5,662 nucleotides of DNA, taken from assembly GCA_001775355.1 (NCBI GenBank), contig MEWM01000071.1:1-5662 (forward strand). The letters are read 5' to 3'. Under the pieces are notes generated by a model. It saw nothing but the letters and a program-made list of their open reading frames with translations. It made no database searches and was not told the DNA's origin. Origin of the DNA: a candidate division Zixibacteria bacterium RBG_16_43_9 (GTDB lineage Bacteria > Zixibacteria > MSB-5A5 > RBG-16-43-9). Each line of letters begins with the position of its first letter. Position 1 is the stretch's first letter. Made by a program: the position numbers and the translations under genes. This document shows positions 1-4,905 of this stretch, one piece after another.

Positions 1-321
1 TAATATATACAAAAAAAACCTCTTTGGCAAAAATAAAAAAGAGACCAGCATCCCGCATCCTTCATCAATTACTATCTTCCTGTTGTCCTTGCCGAAAACC
101 TTTTCTGCTCCGGTTGCAGACCATAAACTTACAAAGAAAACCAAAAGGATAATTCCGCCAAGGAGATAAAAATTCTGGGGTACAAAAAACCAGACCAGAA
201 TAAAAGCTAACAGACTGCCACAGCTTCCCGGAGCAACAGGCGTATATCCAGTAAAAAAAAGAGTTGCCAGAAGAATCTGGAAACGCTGGATAAGGCTTAA
301 GTTGACCGTTTCTGACTCTAT
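1..321 (-). CDS. pgpA: Phosphatidylglycerophosphatase A, partial (3' end outside window), non-canonical start
   Basis: PgpA is a membrane enzyme that dephosphorylates phosphatidylglycerophosphate to phosphatidylglycerol, the step after PgsA. The frame is open from 411 down to 1 and is cut by the window edge. Visible family marks are TGYTPVAPGSCGSL (about 252-211), a following hydrophobic stretch, then GAEKVFGKDNRKIVIDE (about 111-61), leading into GCGMLVSFLFLP. These correspond to the E. coli SGLSPIVPGTMGSL and IVWDEFVGMW regions, with the acidic D-E pair kept. No ATG, GTG or TTG occurs in this frame between its upstream stop at 414-412 and the conserved domain. The start given here is ATA at 321-319, which forms ATAG with the pgsA stop and has a G-rich SD-like run (333-327) just upstream. 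A -1 frameshift from pgsA at A-AAA-TAG is the alternative. The identity is firm and the start is not. Confidence 0.8.
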   Translation of the reverse strand, partial: MESETVNLSLIQRFQILLATLFFTGYTPVAPGSCGSLLAFILVWFFVPQNFYLLGGIILLVFFVSLWSATGAEKVFGKDNRKIVIDEGCGMLVSFLFLPKRFFLYIL

Positions 322-905
322 TTTAACACCCCCTTGAGCAGAGGTATATTCTTCACCAGGTAATCTATACCGGTTCCCAAGGTCAGGAGCATGCTTATAA
401 AAACCAGAAGGTCAAAAAGTCTGAAAACCTGAGGGCTGGTGAAAATGCTCCAATCGTAACCTAAGGGAAGAAGAGTGGTCTTCAGGTTGGTGAAGATTAA
501 AATTATACTGATGACTAACATCTGGGAAAAAGTCTTCACCTGAGCTAAAATCGTGGGCATAATCACCATCCCTTTATAAGCCGCTAAACTCCTCAAGCCA
601 GTGATGAAAAACTCCCTCACGATTATCACCAAAATCATCCAGGCTTTAACGTAGCCTAAAGCTACGAAGGAGATAAAGGCAGTAGAGACCAAGATTTTGT
701 CAGCCAGAGGGTCCATAAACTTCCCGAACCCGGTTACCACTCCGTATTTCCTGGCAATATACCCGTCATAAAGGTCAGTTAAAGCCGCAAATAAGAATAT
801 GAGAGTAGCAAAATAACGAGAATAGACGTTATTCACCAGAAAAAAGACCATAAAGACCGGGGAAAGTAATATTCGTGCTAAGGTAAGTTTATTAGGCAAA
901 TTCAT
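318..905 (-). CDS. pgsA: CDP-diacylglycerol--glycerol-3-phosphate 3-phosphatidyltransferase
   Basis: This integral membrane enzyme condenses CDP-diacylglycerol with glycerol 3-phosphate to give phosphatidylglycerophosphate, the committed step to phosphatidylglycerol and cardiolipin. The 195-residue length is normal for the family. The CDP-alcohol phosphotransferase motif D-x2-DG-x2-AR-x8-G-x3-D-x3-D is complete at residues 44-69 (D44, D47, G48, A51, R52, G61, D65, D69). The N terminus MNLPNKLTLARI is typical of PgsA, and several hydrophobic segments follow. The ATG start is preceded by AAGGA (917-913) with 7 bases of spacing. pgpA follows with a 4-base overlap or a shifted frame, so the two form one pathway unit. 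A repeat element ends about 33 bases before the start. The identification is very secure. Confidence 0.96.
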   Translation of the reverse strand: MNLPNKLTLARILLSPVFMVFFLVNNVYSRYFATLIFLFAALTDLYDGYIARKYGVVTGFGKFMDPLADKILVSTAFISFVALGYVKAWMILVIIVREFFITGLRSLAAYKGMVIMPTILAQVKTFSQMLVISIILIFTNLKTTLLPLGYDWSIFTSPQVFRLFDLLVFISMLLTLGTGIDYLVKNIPLLKGVLK

Positions 906-912
906 CTACCAA

Positions 913-917
913 TCCTT
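913..917 (-). promoter_or_regulatory. Ribosome binding site of pgsA
   Basis: AAGGA on the minus strand lies 7 bases before the pgsA ATG and supports that start. Confidence 0.7.
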
Positions 918-937
918 AAGATCTTTTTTTCATAGAG

Positions 938-976
938 TCATTGCGAGGATCCGCCTGAGGCGGAGACGAAGCAATC
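938..976 (+). repeat. GTCATTGC-GAG...CGAA-GCAATC palindromic element, copy 1
   Basis: The ends ATTGC and GCAAT are complementary and enclose conserved GAG and CGA. The centre is a perfect palindrome, TCCGCCTGAGGCGGA (950-964). Related elements lie at 1884-1948, 2076-2110 and 2203-2233, with different but still complementary terminal stems. Seen from the pgsA strand the element ends about 33 bases upstream of the gene. I recognise this kind of sequence from memory as a common dispersed repeat in many bacterial genomes. I give it no family name. Confidence 0.75.
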
Positions 977-983
977 CACTCCC

Positions 984-1066
984 TTCGTAGCGCGACCCTT
1001 TTAGGGTCGCTTGGGCGAGGCTGATCTGCCACTGGCGGACAAGACCTTGAGGCCTCGCACTACGAA
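984..1066. repeat. GTAG-headed inverted repeat pair (REP/BIME-like), copy A
   Basis: Outer arms TTCGTAG (984-990) and CTACGAA (1060-1066) are complementary. On the plus strand GTAG-C is followed by the hairpin GCGACCCTTTTAGGGTCGC (992-1010). On the minus strand GTAG-T (1063-1059) is followed by GCGAGGC (1058-1052), which pairs with GCCTCGC (1021-1015). The enclosed minus-strand core contains TCAAGGTCTTGTCC (1050-1037), found again exactly in copy C at 5013-5026. Two GTAG-headed hairpins facing each other is the layout of REP/BIME elements mobilised by RAYT transposases. That link is inference, since no such transposase is in the window. Confidence 0.75.
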
Positions 1067-1121
1067 AAACAAGCCACTCTAAAATTCCGCTTGGTAAATT
1101 TAACCTTCTAACCCTTCTCAG

Positions 1122-1205
1122 TCAATAAAAAACCTCCCTAAAATAATGTAGGGCAGAACATGACCCCAGCATCAGGAGACCAATCAAGAAGCTTGTTTTC
1201 ACCAT
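1122..1205 (-). CDS. Possible 27-residue lipoprotein-like peptide
   Basis: A short frame starting MVKTSFLIGLLMLGSCSALH has a positively charged N terminus (K3), a hydrophobic core (residues 6-13), and a lipobox-like L-G-S-C with the cysteine at residue 16. It continues for only about 11 residues before TGA. A strong AAAGGAG site (1220-1214) sits 8 bases before the ATG, better than most sites in this window. It lies 69 bases downstream of the PAP2 gene and could be co-transcribed with it. If translated, it would be a tiny membrane-anchored lipopeptide, somewhat in the manner of entericidin-size lipoproteins, but no family is recognised. It could also be chance, because short frames with a signal-like start are not rare. 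Confidence 0.45.
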   Translation of the reverse strand: MVKTSFLIGLLMLGSCSALHYFREVFY

Positions 1206-1213
1206 TTTTGCTA

Positions 1214-1220
1214 CTCCTTT
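1214..1220 (-). promoter_or_regulatory. Strong ribosome binding site before the 27-residue ORF
   Basis: AAAGGAG on the minus strand lies 8 bases upstream of an ATG. It is the main reason for calling the short ORF at all. Confidence 0.5.
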
Positions 1221-1274
1221 TCCAATAATTTACCTCATAAGATGAACCTGACATTTTTTTTCAGGAGAGCAGAA

Positions 1275-1871
1275 TCAGAGTTCATCCTGACCTGAGCGCA
1301 ACTTAGACCCTGAAAGGCTCTGGATTCGAAAAATGGATTTCGATACGATCAAAACCAGCACTCCTAAAAGAATCCCATAAAAAGCGCCTCCCACGACATC
1401 CAGAGGATAGTGTACCCCGACATAAATGCGGGAGAAAGAGACTGTAACCGCAATGGCTAACCAGATGAACCACGCCCGGCGATAAAGAAAAGTTAAAATC
1501 GAGCCTGCGGCAAAAATATTAGCCGCATGCGATGAGGGAAAAGAGCCAGAATGCGAGCAGCCAGCTAAAAGATGCACTTGTGAAAAAACATTGCAGGGCC
1601 TGACCCTTCCGATCCAGGACTTAAGCAGAAGATTAACGGATGAATCTGCCATTCCTAAAACAATCAAGACCAGAACAGCGGCTATCCTTTCTTTTTTCCG
1701 TCCGAAGATAAGCATAGCCAGCATTATCAGGAAAAAAAGGATTCTCCAGTTTTTGAACTCAGTTAAGATCGGCATCAAGAAGTCGAAAAAGCCATTTTGT
1801 AGTTTCAGATTGATAAAGAGAAAAAGCTCTTTATCCAGCTTGACTAAAAAATCAATGACTTGAGCAAACAT
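1275..1871 (-). CDS. PAP2-family membrane phosphatase (phosphatidic acid phosphatase type 2)
   Basis: This 198-residue integral membrane phosphatase carries all three signature blocks of the PAP2 superfamily: K84-x6-R91-P92 (KSWIGRVRP), P112-S-S-H115, and S147-R148-x5-H154-x3-D158 (SRIYVGVHYPLD). H154 is the expected phospho-accepting nucleophile and H115 its acid partner. Hydrophobic segments lie around residues 44-57, 64-77, 117-129, 134-146 and 159-177. Family members act on lipid phosphates such as phosphatidic acid, undecaprenyl diphosphate or PGP. The substrate cannot be read from the sequence, but proximity to pgsA and pgpA makes a lipid role likely. The ATG start is preceded by AGGA (1883-1880) at 8 bases. 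A palindromic element begins directly next to that site. Confidence 0.9.
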   Translation of the reverse strand: MFAQVIDFLVKLDKELFLFINLKLQNGFFDFLMPILTEFKNWRILFFLIMLAMLIFGRKKERIAAVLVLIVLGMADSSVNLLLKSWIGRVRPCNVFSQVHLLAGCSHSGSFPSSHAANIFAAGSILTFLYRRAWFIWLAIAVTVSFSRIYVGVHYPLDVVGGAFYGILLGVLVLIVSKSIFRIQSLSGSKLRSGQDEL

Positions 1872-1879
1872 AATCGCGA

Positions 1880-1883
1880 TCCT
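1880..1883 (-). promoter_or_regulatory. Ribosome binding site of the PAP2 gene
   Basis: AGGA on the minus strand lies 8 bases before the ATG and abuts the end of the repeat at 1884. The repeat would therefore sit in the 5' untranslated region. Confidence 0.5.
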
Positions 1884-1948
1884 GTCATTGCGAGGTATGC
1901 ACCATAGCGGTGCGTACCGAGGAGGTCATTTGACCGACGAAGCAATCT
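1884..1948 (+). repeat. GTCATTGC-GAG...CGAA-GCAATC palindromic element, copy 2 (expanded)
   Basis: It has the same ends as the copy at 938-976 (GTCATTGCGAGG and CGAAGCAATCT) but holds two internal hairpins: GCACC/GGTGC around 1899-1913, and GGTCATTTGACC at 1924-1935. At 65 bases it is the longest copy. It lies 13 bases upstream of the PAP2 start codon. Confidence 0.75.
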
Positions 1949-1955
1949 GCTAACT

Positions 1956-1991
1956 CGCTCTCTGTTGGTCTCCAGACCAACAGAGCCATCC
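1956..1991. repeat. 36-base direct repeat, unit 1, containing a 26-base palindrome
   Basis: It is identical to 2131-2166. Positions 1960-1985 form a near-perfect palindrome, with arms CTCTGTTGGTCT and AGACCAACAGAG around CC. Similarity to the second unit continues weakly for roughly 35 bases to the right (for example TTCAACT and GACCC in both). Two units 139 bases apart do not make a CRISPR array. Confidence 0.85.
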
Positions 1992-2028
1992 TGCCGGATC
2001 GGGCGTTCAACTACTGACCCCAACCCAG

Positions 2029-2052
2029 GCGACCCTAAAAGGGTCACGCTAC
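2029..2052 (-). repeat. GTAG-headed hairpin, single copy
   Basis: Read on the minus strand it is GTAG-C followed by GTGACCC-TTTTA-GGGTCGC, nearly the same as the left half of copy A (987-1010). The second stem pair is T opposite G, which would be a G-U wobble in RNA made from the minus strand but a C-A mismatch on the plus strand. The partner half found in copies A and C is not evident here. Confidence 0.65.
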
Positions 2053-2075
2053 GAAAGACCCCCCAACCGATTCCT

Positions 2076-2110
2076 GTCATACTGAGTCCGCCAAAGGCGG
2101 ACGAAGTATC
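2076..2110 (+). repeat. GTCATACT-GAG...CGA-AGTATC palindromic element
   Basis: The terminal arms ATACT and AGTAT are complementary and enclose GAG and CGA plus the hairpin TCCGCC-AAA-GGCGGA. The stem differs from the ATTGC/GCAAT form at 938 and 1884, yet pairing is kept. Confidence 0.7.
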
Positions 2111-2130
2111 TCTCTTTTTTAAAAAGCCTT

Positions 2131-2166
2131 CGCTCTCTGTTGGTCTCCAGACCAACAGAGCCATCC
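2131..2166. repeat. 36-base direct repeat, unit 2
   Basis: An exact copy of 1956-1991, including the 26-base palindrome (2135-2160). Confidence 0.85.
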
Positions 2167-2202
2167 CGCTGGTTCAGAATTTCAACTCCAGACCCAGCCC
2201 TA

Positions 2203-2233
2203 TAGATTCTTCGCCCGCAGGGCTCAGAATGAC
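2203..2233 (-). repeat. GTCATTCT-GAG...CGA-AGAATC palindromic element
   Basis: On the minus strand GTCATTCTGAG is followed by a short CCCTGCGGG hairpin and CGAAGAATCTA. The terminal arms ATTCT and AGAAT are complementary. It begins about 14 bases after the stop codon of the kinase gene, so it would lie in that transcript's 3' end. Confidence 0.7.
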
Positions 2234-2247
2234 TGTTTATGCGCAGG

Positions 2248-3198
2248 TCATATTGGGCTAAGCGAATTTTCTCCTCTTTTCAAAAAATCCTTCACCTCTT
2301 TCAGAGTCGGAATACCTTCTCTGCCGCCTAACTTTCTGCACTTCAAAGCCGCGCAGGCAGAGGCAAACTCAATGATTTTTTCCATTCCTACGGATCCGTT
2401 TTCGGACTTCCATTTTTTCAATAGCCCGAAGATAAACGCGCCGTGAAATACATCCCCTGCTCCGGTGGTATCTACCATTTCTAATTTAAATCCTGGGAAA
2501 TAGTTTACTTTCAGTGAGTCGGTCCACACGCACCCTTTTTCAGATAGGGTGATCACCACGCACTTGAAACCTATCTTTTTCAGCTCCAGACAAGCCTGGC
2601 TTAAATCCTCAAGATGCGTGTAATCATAAGCAAGTTTTTTAGAGACTACCAGATAATCAACTAAAGGGAAAAGTTCCTCTAAATTTCCTCTTAAACTCCC
2701 CAAATCTAAGATGACTTCAGAACCATCCTTTTTCGCCTTTTTAGCTAAAAATATATTCGCCTCTTTGTCCCTGCCATCTAAATGCAGGTACTCGAAGGAG
2801 ACATCCTTCAAAAAAAAGATTTCTTTTGGCTTGACCGGTCTCATCCGGGTTTTGTCCAGAGCTACAGTTCTCTTCCCGCTGTTTTTATCCACCCAGATGA
2901 AAGCCTTTAAACTTTTTACGTTTTCATCTATGAGCAGGTAATCTACATCAACTCCAAATTTTTCCAGCTCAGACTGGATTACCATTCCCTCATAATCATC
3001 GCCTATCTTCCCCACAAAAGCAACCTCAGCTCCTAATTTTGCCATAGTCGCCATAGCAGTGGGAACAGGACCACCTCCCTGAACAGAAGACGCTAAAACA
3101 TCTACTTTCTCATCCAATCCGGGATAAGGGTCTAAGATGGAAAGGTAATCCAGAGCACAGATTCCAAATCCGAGACAATCGAAATCATATTCCTTCAA
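2248..3198 (-). CDS. PfkB-family (ribokinase-like) carbohydrate kinase
   Basis: This cytoplasmic sugar kinase would use ATP to phosphorylate a sugar or related small molecule. At 316 residues the length is normal. The N-terminal PfkB signature includes G41-G-G-P44 and LGAEVAFVGKIGDDYEG (55-71). The C-terminal signature is DTTGAGDVFHGAF (243-255), with the anion hole GAGD at 246-249 and catalytic base D249. The C-terminal part, with VDTTGAGDVFHGA, CAALKC and GGREGIP, closely resembles YihV (sulfofructose kinase) as I recall it. No other sulfoquinovose gene is present, so the substrate is left open. The start is TTG, supported by AGGAG (3212-3208) at 9 bases. It overlaps the upstream yigZ-like gene by 14 bases, so translation is probably coupled. 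Confidence 0.9.
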   Translation of the reverse strand: MKEYDFDCLGFGICALDYLSILDPYPGLDEKVDVLASSVQGGGPVPTAMATMAKLGAEVAFVGKIGDDYEGMVIQSELEKFGVDVDYLLIDENVKSLKAFIWVDKNSGKRTVALDKTRMRPVKPKEIFFLKDVSFEYLHLDGRDKEANIFLAKKAKKDGSEVILDLGSLRGNLEELFPLVDYLVVSKKLAYDYTHLEDLSQACLELKKIGFKCVVITLSEKGCVWTDSLKVNYFPGFKLEMVDTTGAGDVFHGAFIFGLLKKWKSENGSVGMEKIIEFASACAALKCRKLGGREGIPTLKEVKDFLKRGENSLSPI

Positions 3199-3802
3199 AC
3201 TCTATCTCTCCTCTGGCTTTATTCATTAATTCATCTTTGAGCTTCGAGATAATTTCTTTGCTTACCTCTATTTCCATTCTCGCTCGATCTCCAAAAGCCA
3301 GCTTTTTGACTTTGACTTTTTCTTTATTTAGAATCATCTGAACCCTATCAAAATATTTTTTTGGAAAGAGCAGGACGAGCTCCTCTCTAAGCTCTTTTTT
3401 GATGAAGACACAACTCCGCAGCACTCTTAAAGCGCTTTCATAATAGGCTTTTGAAAGACCTCCGGTGCCTAACTTGACCCCACCGAAGTAACGAGTAACC
3501 ACGATTAAGATATCTTTTAGATTCTGGGACAAGATTGCAGACAATATCTGCCTGCCAGCAGTTCCGGAAGGTTCTCCGTCATCGGTAGACTTCTGGATTT
3601 CCCCTTGCCTCAAAACGTATGCATACGGATTATGGGTCGCATCGTGAAATTCTTTTTTTATCTTTTTTATCCAGAGCTCAGCTTCTTCTTCTGAGCCAAC
3701 CGGTATAGCCGTGGCAATAAATTTCGAACCCTTGACCAGAAATTTATCTCTTTTAAATTCTTTTATGCTGAGATAGTCACTTTGATTTTTTGTTTCCTTC
3801 AA
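3185..3802 (-). CDS. yigZ: YigZ/IMPACT-family protein
   Basis: The 205-residue protein matches the YigZ/IMPACT (UPF0029) family in length and motifs: DATHNPYAY (54-62), DDGEPSGTAG (74-83), and VVTRYFGGVKLGTGGLSKAY (101-120), followed by a C-terminal alpha/beta domain (about 140-203) of the DUF1949 type. Eukaryotic IMPACT regulates the eIF2-alpha kinase GCN2. The bacterial role is not well established, though a link to translation has been suggested from structure. The start is TTG with GGAG (3813-3810) at 7 bases, lying within the last 26 bases of the 84-residue ORF. There is no ATG near this position in the frame. It is the third gene of the dprA-type operon. Confidence 0.92.
   Translation of the reverse strand: MKETKNQSDYLSIKEFKRDKFLVKGSKFIATAIPVGSEEEAELWIKKIKKEFHDATHNPYAYVLRQGEIQKSTDDGEPSGTAGRQILSAILSQNLKDILIVVTRYFGGVKLGTGGLSKAYYESALRVLRSCVFIKKELREELVLLFPKKYFDRVQMILNKEKVKVKKLAFGDRARMEIEVSKEIISKLKDELMNKARGEIEFEGI
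3208..3212 (-). promoter_or_regulatory. Ribosome binding site deciding the TTG start of the PfkB kinase
   Basis: AGGAG on the minus strand lies 9 bases before TTG. It sits inside the yigZ coding end. Confidence 0.6.
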
Positions 3803-4031
3803 TTTTTTTCTCCACGAACTGCTGGATTAACCTTTTCAGCCGGCTCCCGTAGATCAGATCGAATTTCTCCATCTGATCTGGGATCAAGGATTCTGCTTTT
3901 AATCTGACCAGGGCGGCTTCCTTTTTTGCCTCACCTAAGGTCAGATCTCCTTTTTTTATCTTCTCGCAGGCCTGATCCACAAGCTTCTTGAGCCGCTTCA
4001 GTTTTTCTTCAGAATCAAGATACTCTTTCAT
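3777..4031 (-). CDS. Uncharacterised 84-residue helical protein
   Basis: I do not recognise a named family. The protein is rich in Lys and Glu and looks fully alpha-helical, with no signal peptide or membrane segment. Residues 8-52 have an amphipathic pattern suited to a helical hairpin. The C-terminal half has a more distinctive segment, KFDLIYGSRLKRLIQQFVEK (about 57-76), that looks like a conserved core. Its ATG overlaps the dprA stop as ATGA (4031-4028), a classic coupling junction, with no evident Shine-Dalgarno site of its own. Its last 26 bases hold the ribosome binding site and start of yigZ. Tight packing on both sides argues it is a real gene. Its function is unknown, and cytoplasmic action with a partner is only a guess. 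Confidence 0.8.
   Translation of the reverse strand: MKEYLDSEEKLKRLKKLVDQACEKIKKGDLTLGEAKKEAALVRLKAESLIPDQMEKFDLIYGSRLKRLIQQFVEKKIEGNKKSK
3810..3813 (-). promoter_or_regulatory. Ribosome binding site deciding the TTG start of yigZ
   Basis: GGAG on the minus strand lies 7 bases of A before TTG. Confidence 0.6.
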
Positions 4032-4894
4032 AGATAATTCAAAACCAGATCTAAATCCTCAGCCCCTTTAATCGGAATAGCTCCAACCTTGACCAGTTCT
4101 TCAATACTTTTGTTATTTTCTCTTATAACCACAAAAAGAGGCTTTCCCTGATCAATAACTTTTTGTGCCGCATCCATTGTCCCTGAAGTTCCATCCTCAG
4201 TCTCCACTACGATAACTGTCTGAGAAAGACCTACAACTATCCGGTTTCTTGCCATAAGCTGACCCACTTTCACCGGAGCATTCAAAGGATATTCAGTTAA
4301 AAGAGCACCGTTTTTGCTGATCTCAACTGCCAGGTTAAGATTTTCCTCAGGGTAGATATTATTTAAACCTGAGCCTAAAACTGCGTAGGTTTTTCCTTCT
4401 CTGGCAAGGGCTCCTAAATGAGCGCCTGTATCGATCCCCCGGGCTAAACCGCTGACCACCACCCCATCCCTTTTCGCCAGCTCCTTTCCTATATCAGTTG
4501 CATCTTTTATCCCCTCATAGGAGGCGTGATGAGTCCCCACCACTGCCACAAACAGGGTTTTGGATAAAGGGAATTCTCCTTTGAAATAAAGCAGAGGTGG
4601 CGGGTCATCGATCTCTTTTAAACTTTGCGGGAAATCCTCATCCAAGATGGTTTTGATTCCGATCCCCTGCTCTTCCAAAAAAGATATATGTTCTTCTATC
4701 TCGGTGAATTTTTCCTGAGATTTACAAATCTCTTTAGCCTTCTCCGGGCTCATCCTCGGAAGTTTGGAGATTTGTTCTGAGGTTGCTTTGTACACTTTTT
4801 CCGGAGACCCGAAGGCAAAAAGAAGCTGCTGAAACCCTTTGGGACCAATCTTAGCTACTTCCCTTAGAGCTATTACATATTTTCTATGGTCCAT
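4028..4894 (-). CDS. dprA: DprA/Smf-family DNA processing protein, short and divergent
   Basis: DprA binds single-stranded DNA and loads RecA during natural transformation, through a Rossmann-like fold. Residues 12-58 look like the helix-hairpin-helix N-terminal domain (KIGPKGFQQLL, then LPRMSPEKAKEI). Next comes the linker DEDFPQSLKEIDDPPPLLYFKGE (85-107 region). The Rossmann core has SGLARGIDTGAH (148-159), GSGLNNIYPEENLNL (174-188), ARNRIVVGLS (215-224) and SGTMDAAQ (237-244). Two points are odd. The usual G-S-R-x-x-S start of the core is G-T-H-H-A-S here (120-125). The protein also ends at 288, without the C-terminal winged-helix domain of many DprAs. It leads an overlapping four-gene set. 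No Shine-Dalgarno site is visible before the ATG, and a TATAAT lies only 11 bases upstream, so a near-leaderless mRNA is possible. Confidence 0.88.
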   Translation of the reverse strand: MDHRKYVIALREVAKIGPKGFQQLLFAFGSPEKVYKATSEQISKLPRMSPEKAKEICKSQEKFTEIEEHISFLEEQGIGIKTILDEDFPQSLKEIDDPPPLLYFKGEFPLSKTLFVAVVGTHHASYEGIKDATDIGKELAKRDGVVVSGLARGIDTGAHLGALAREGKTYAVLGSGLNNIYPEENLNLAVEISKNGALLTEYPLNAPVKVGQLMARNRIVVGLSQTVIVVETEDGTSGTMDAAQKVIDQGKPLFVVIRENNKSIEELVKVGAIPIKGAEDLDLVLNYL

Positions 4895-4905
4895 TTTAGT
4901 ATTGG

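Larger units (their letters stand above)
906..1121. other. Non-coding gap between pgsA and the small ORF
   Basis: No gene is supported here. The stretch holds a GTCATTGC-type palindromic element (938-976), a GTAG-headed inverted repeat pair (984-1066), and the pgsA ribosome binding site. The remaining 1067-1121 is AT-rich and I see nothing in it. Confidence 0.7.
1872..2247. other. Non-coding gap filled with repeats
   Basis: Between the sugar kinase stop and the PAP2 start I find no credible gene. About two thirds of the stretch is palindromic or repeated: three GTCAT-type elements (1884-1948, 2076-2110, 2203-2233), two copies of a 36-base direct repeat (1956-1991, 2131-2166), and one GTAG-headed hairpin (2029-2052). 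No terminator with a T-tract is evident after the kinase gene. Confidence 0.75.

Noticed and set aside
1228..1290. Terminator or regulatory hairpin after the PAP2 gene from GATGAAC/GTTCATC arms
   Set aside because: Arms are only 7 bases with a loop of about 30, so the structure is weak.
1591..1863. 90-residue plus-strand frame inside the PAP2 gene
   Set aside because: It is antisense to a gene with complete PAP2 motifs; its composition is Lys/Ile/Ser-rich and has no domain.
1844..2164. 106-residue minus-strand frame across the repeat-filled gap
   Set aside because: It reads through the 36-base palindromic repeats and GTCAT elements, gives no recognisable domain, and overlaps the PAP2 start. 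Its repeated peptide bits come from the DNA repeats.
1956..2166. CRISPR array
   Set aside because: Only two 36-base units, 139 bases apart, with unrelated repeat elements between them and a near-complete palindrome in the unit. Not the regular spacing of an array.
1965..2261. 98-residue plus-strand frame
   Set aside because: It is the opposite strand of the same repeats, with no ribosome site and no domain, and its end overlaps the kinase gene.
2711..2941. 76-residue plus-strand frame inside the kinase gene
   Set aside because: Antisense shadow of the PfkB kinase.
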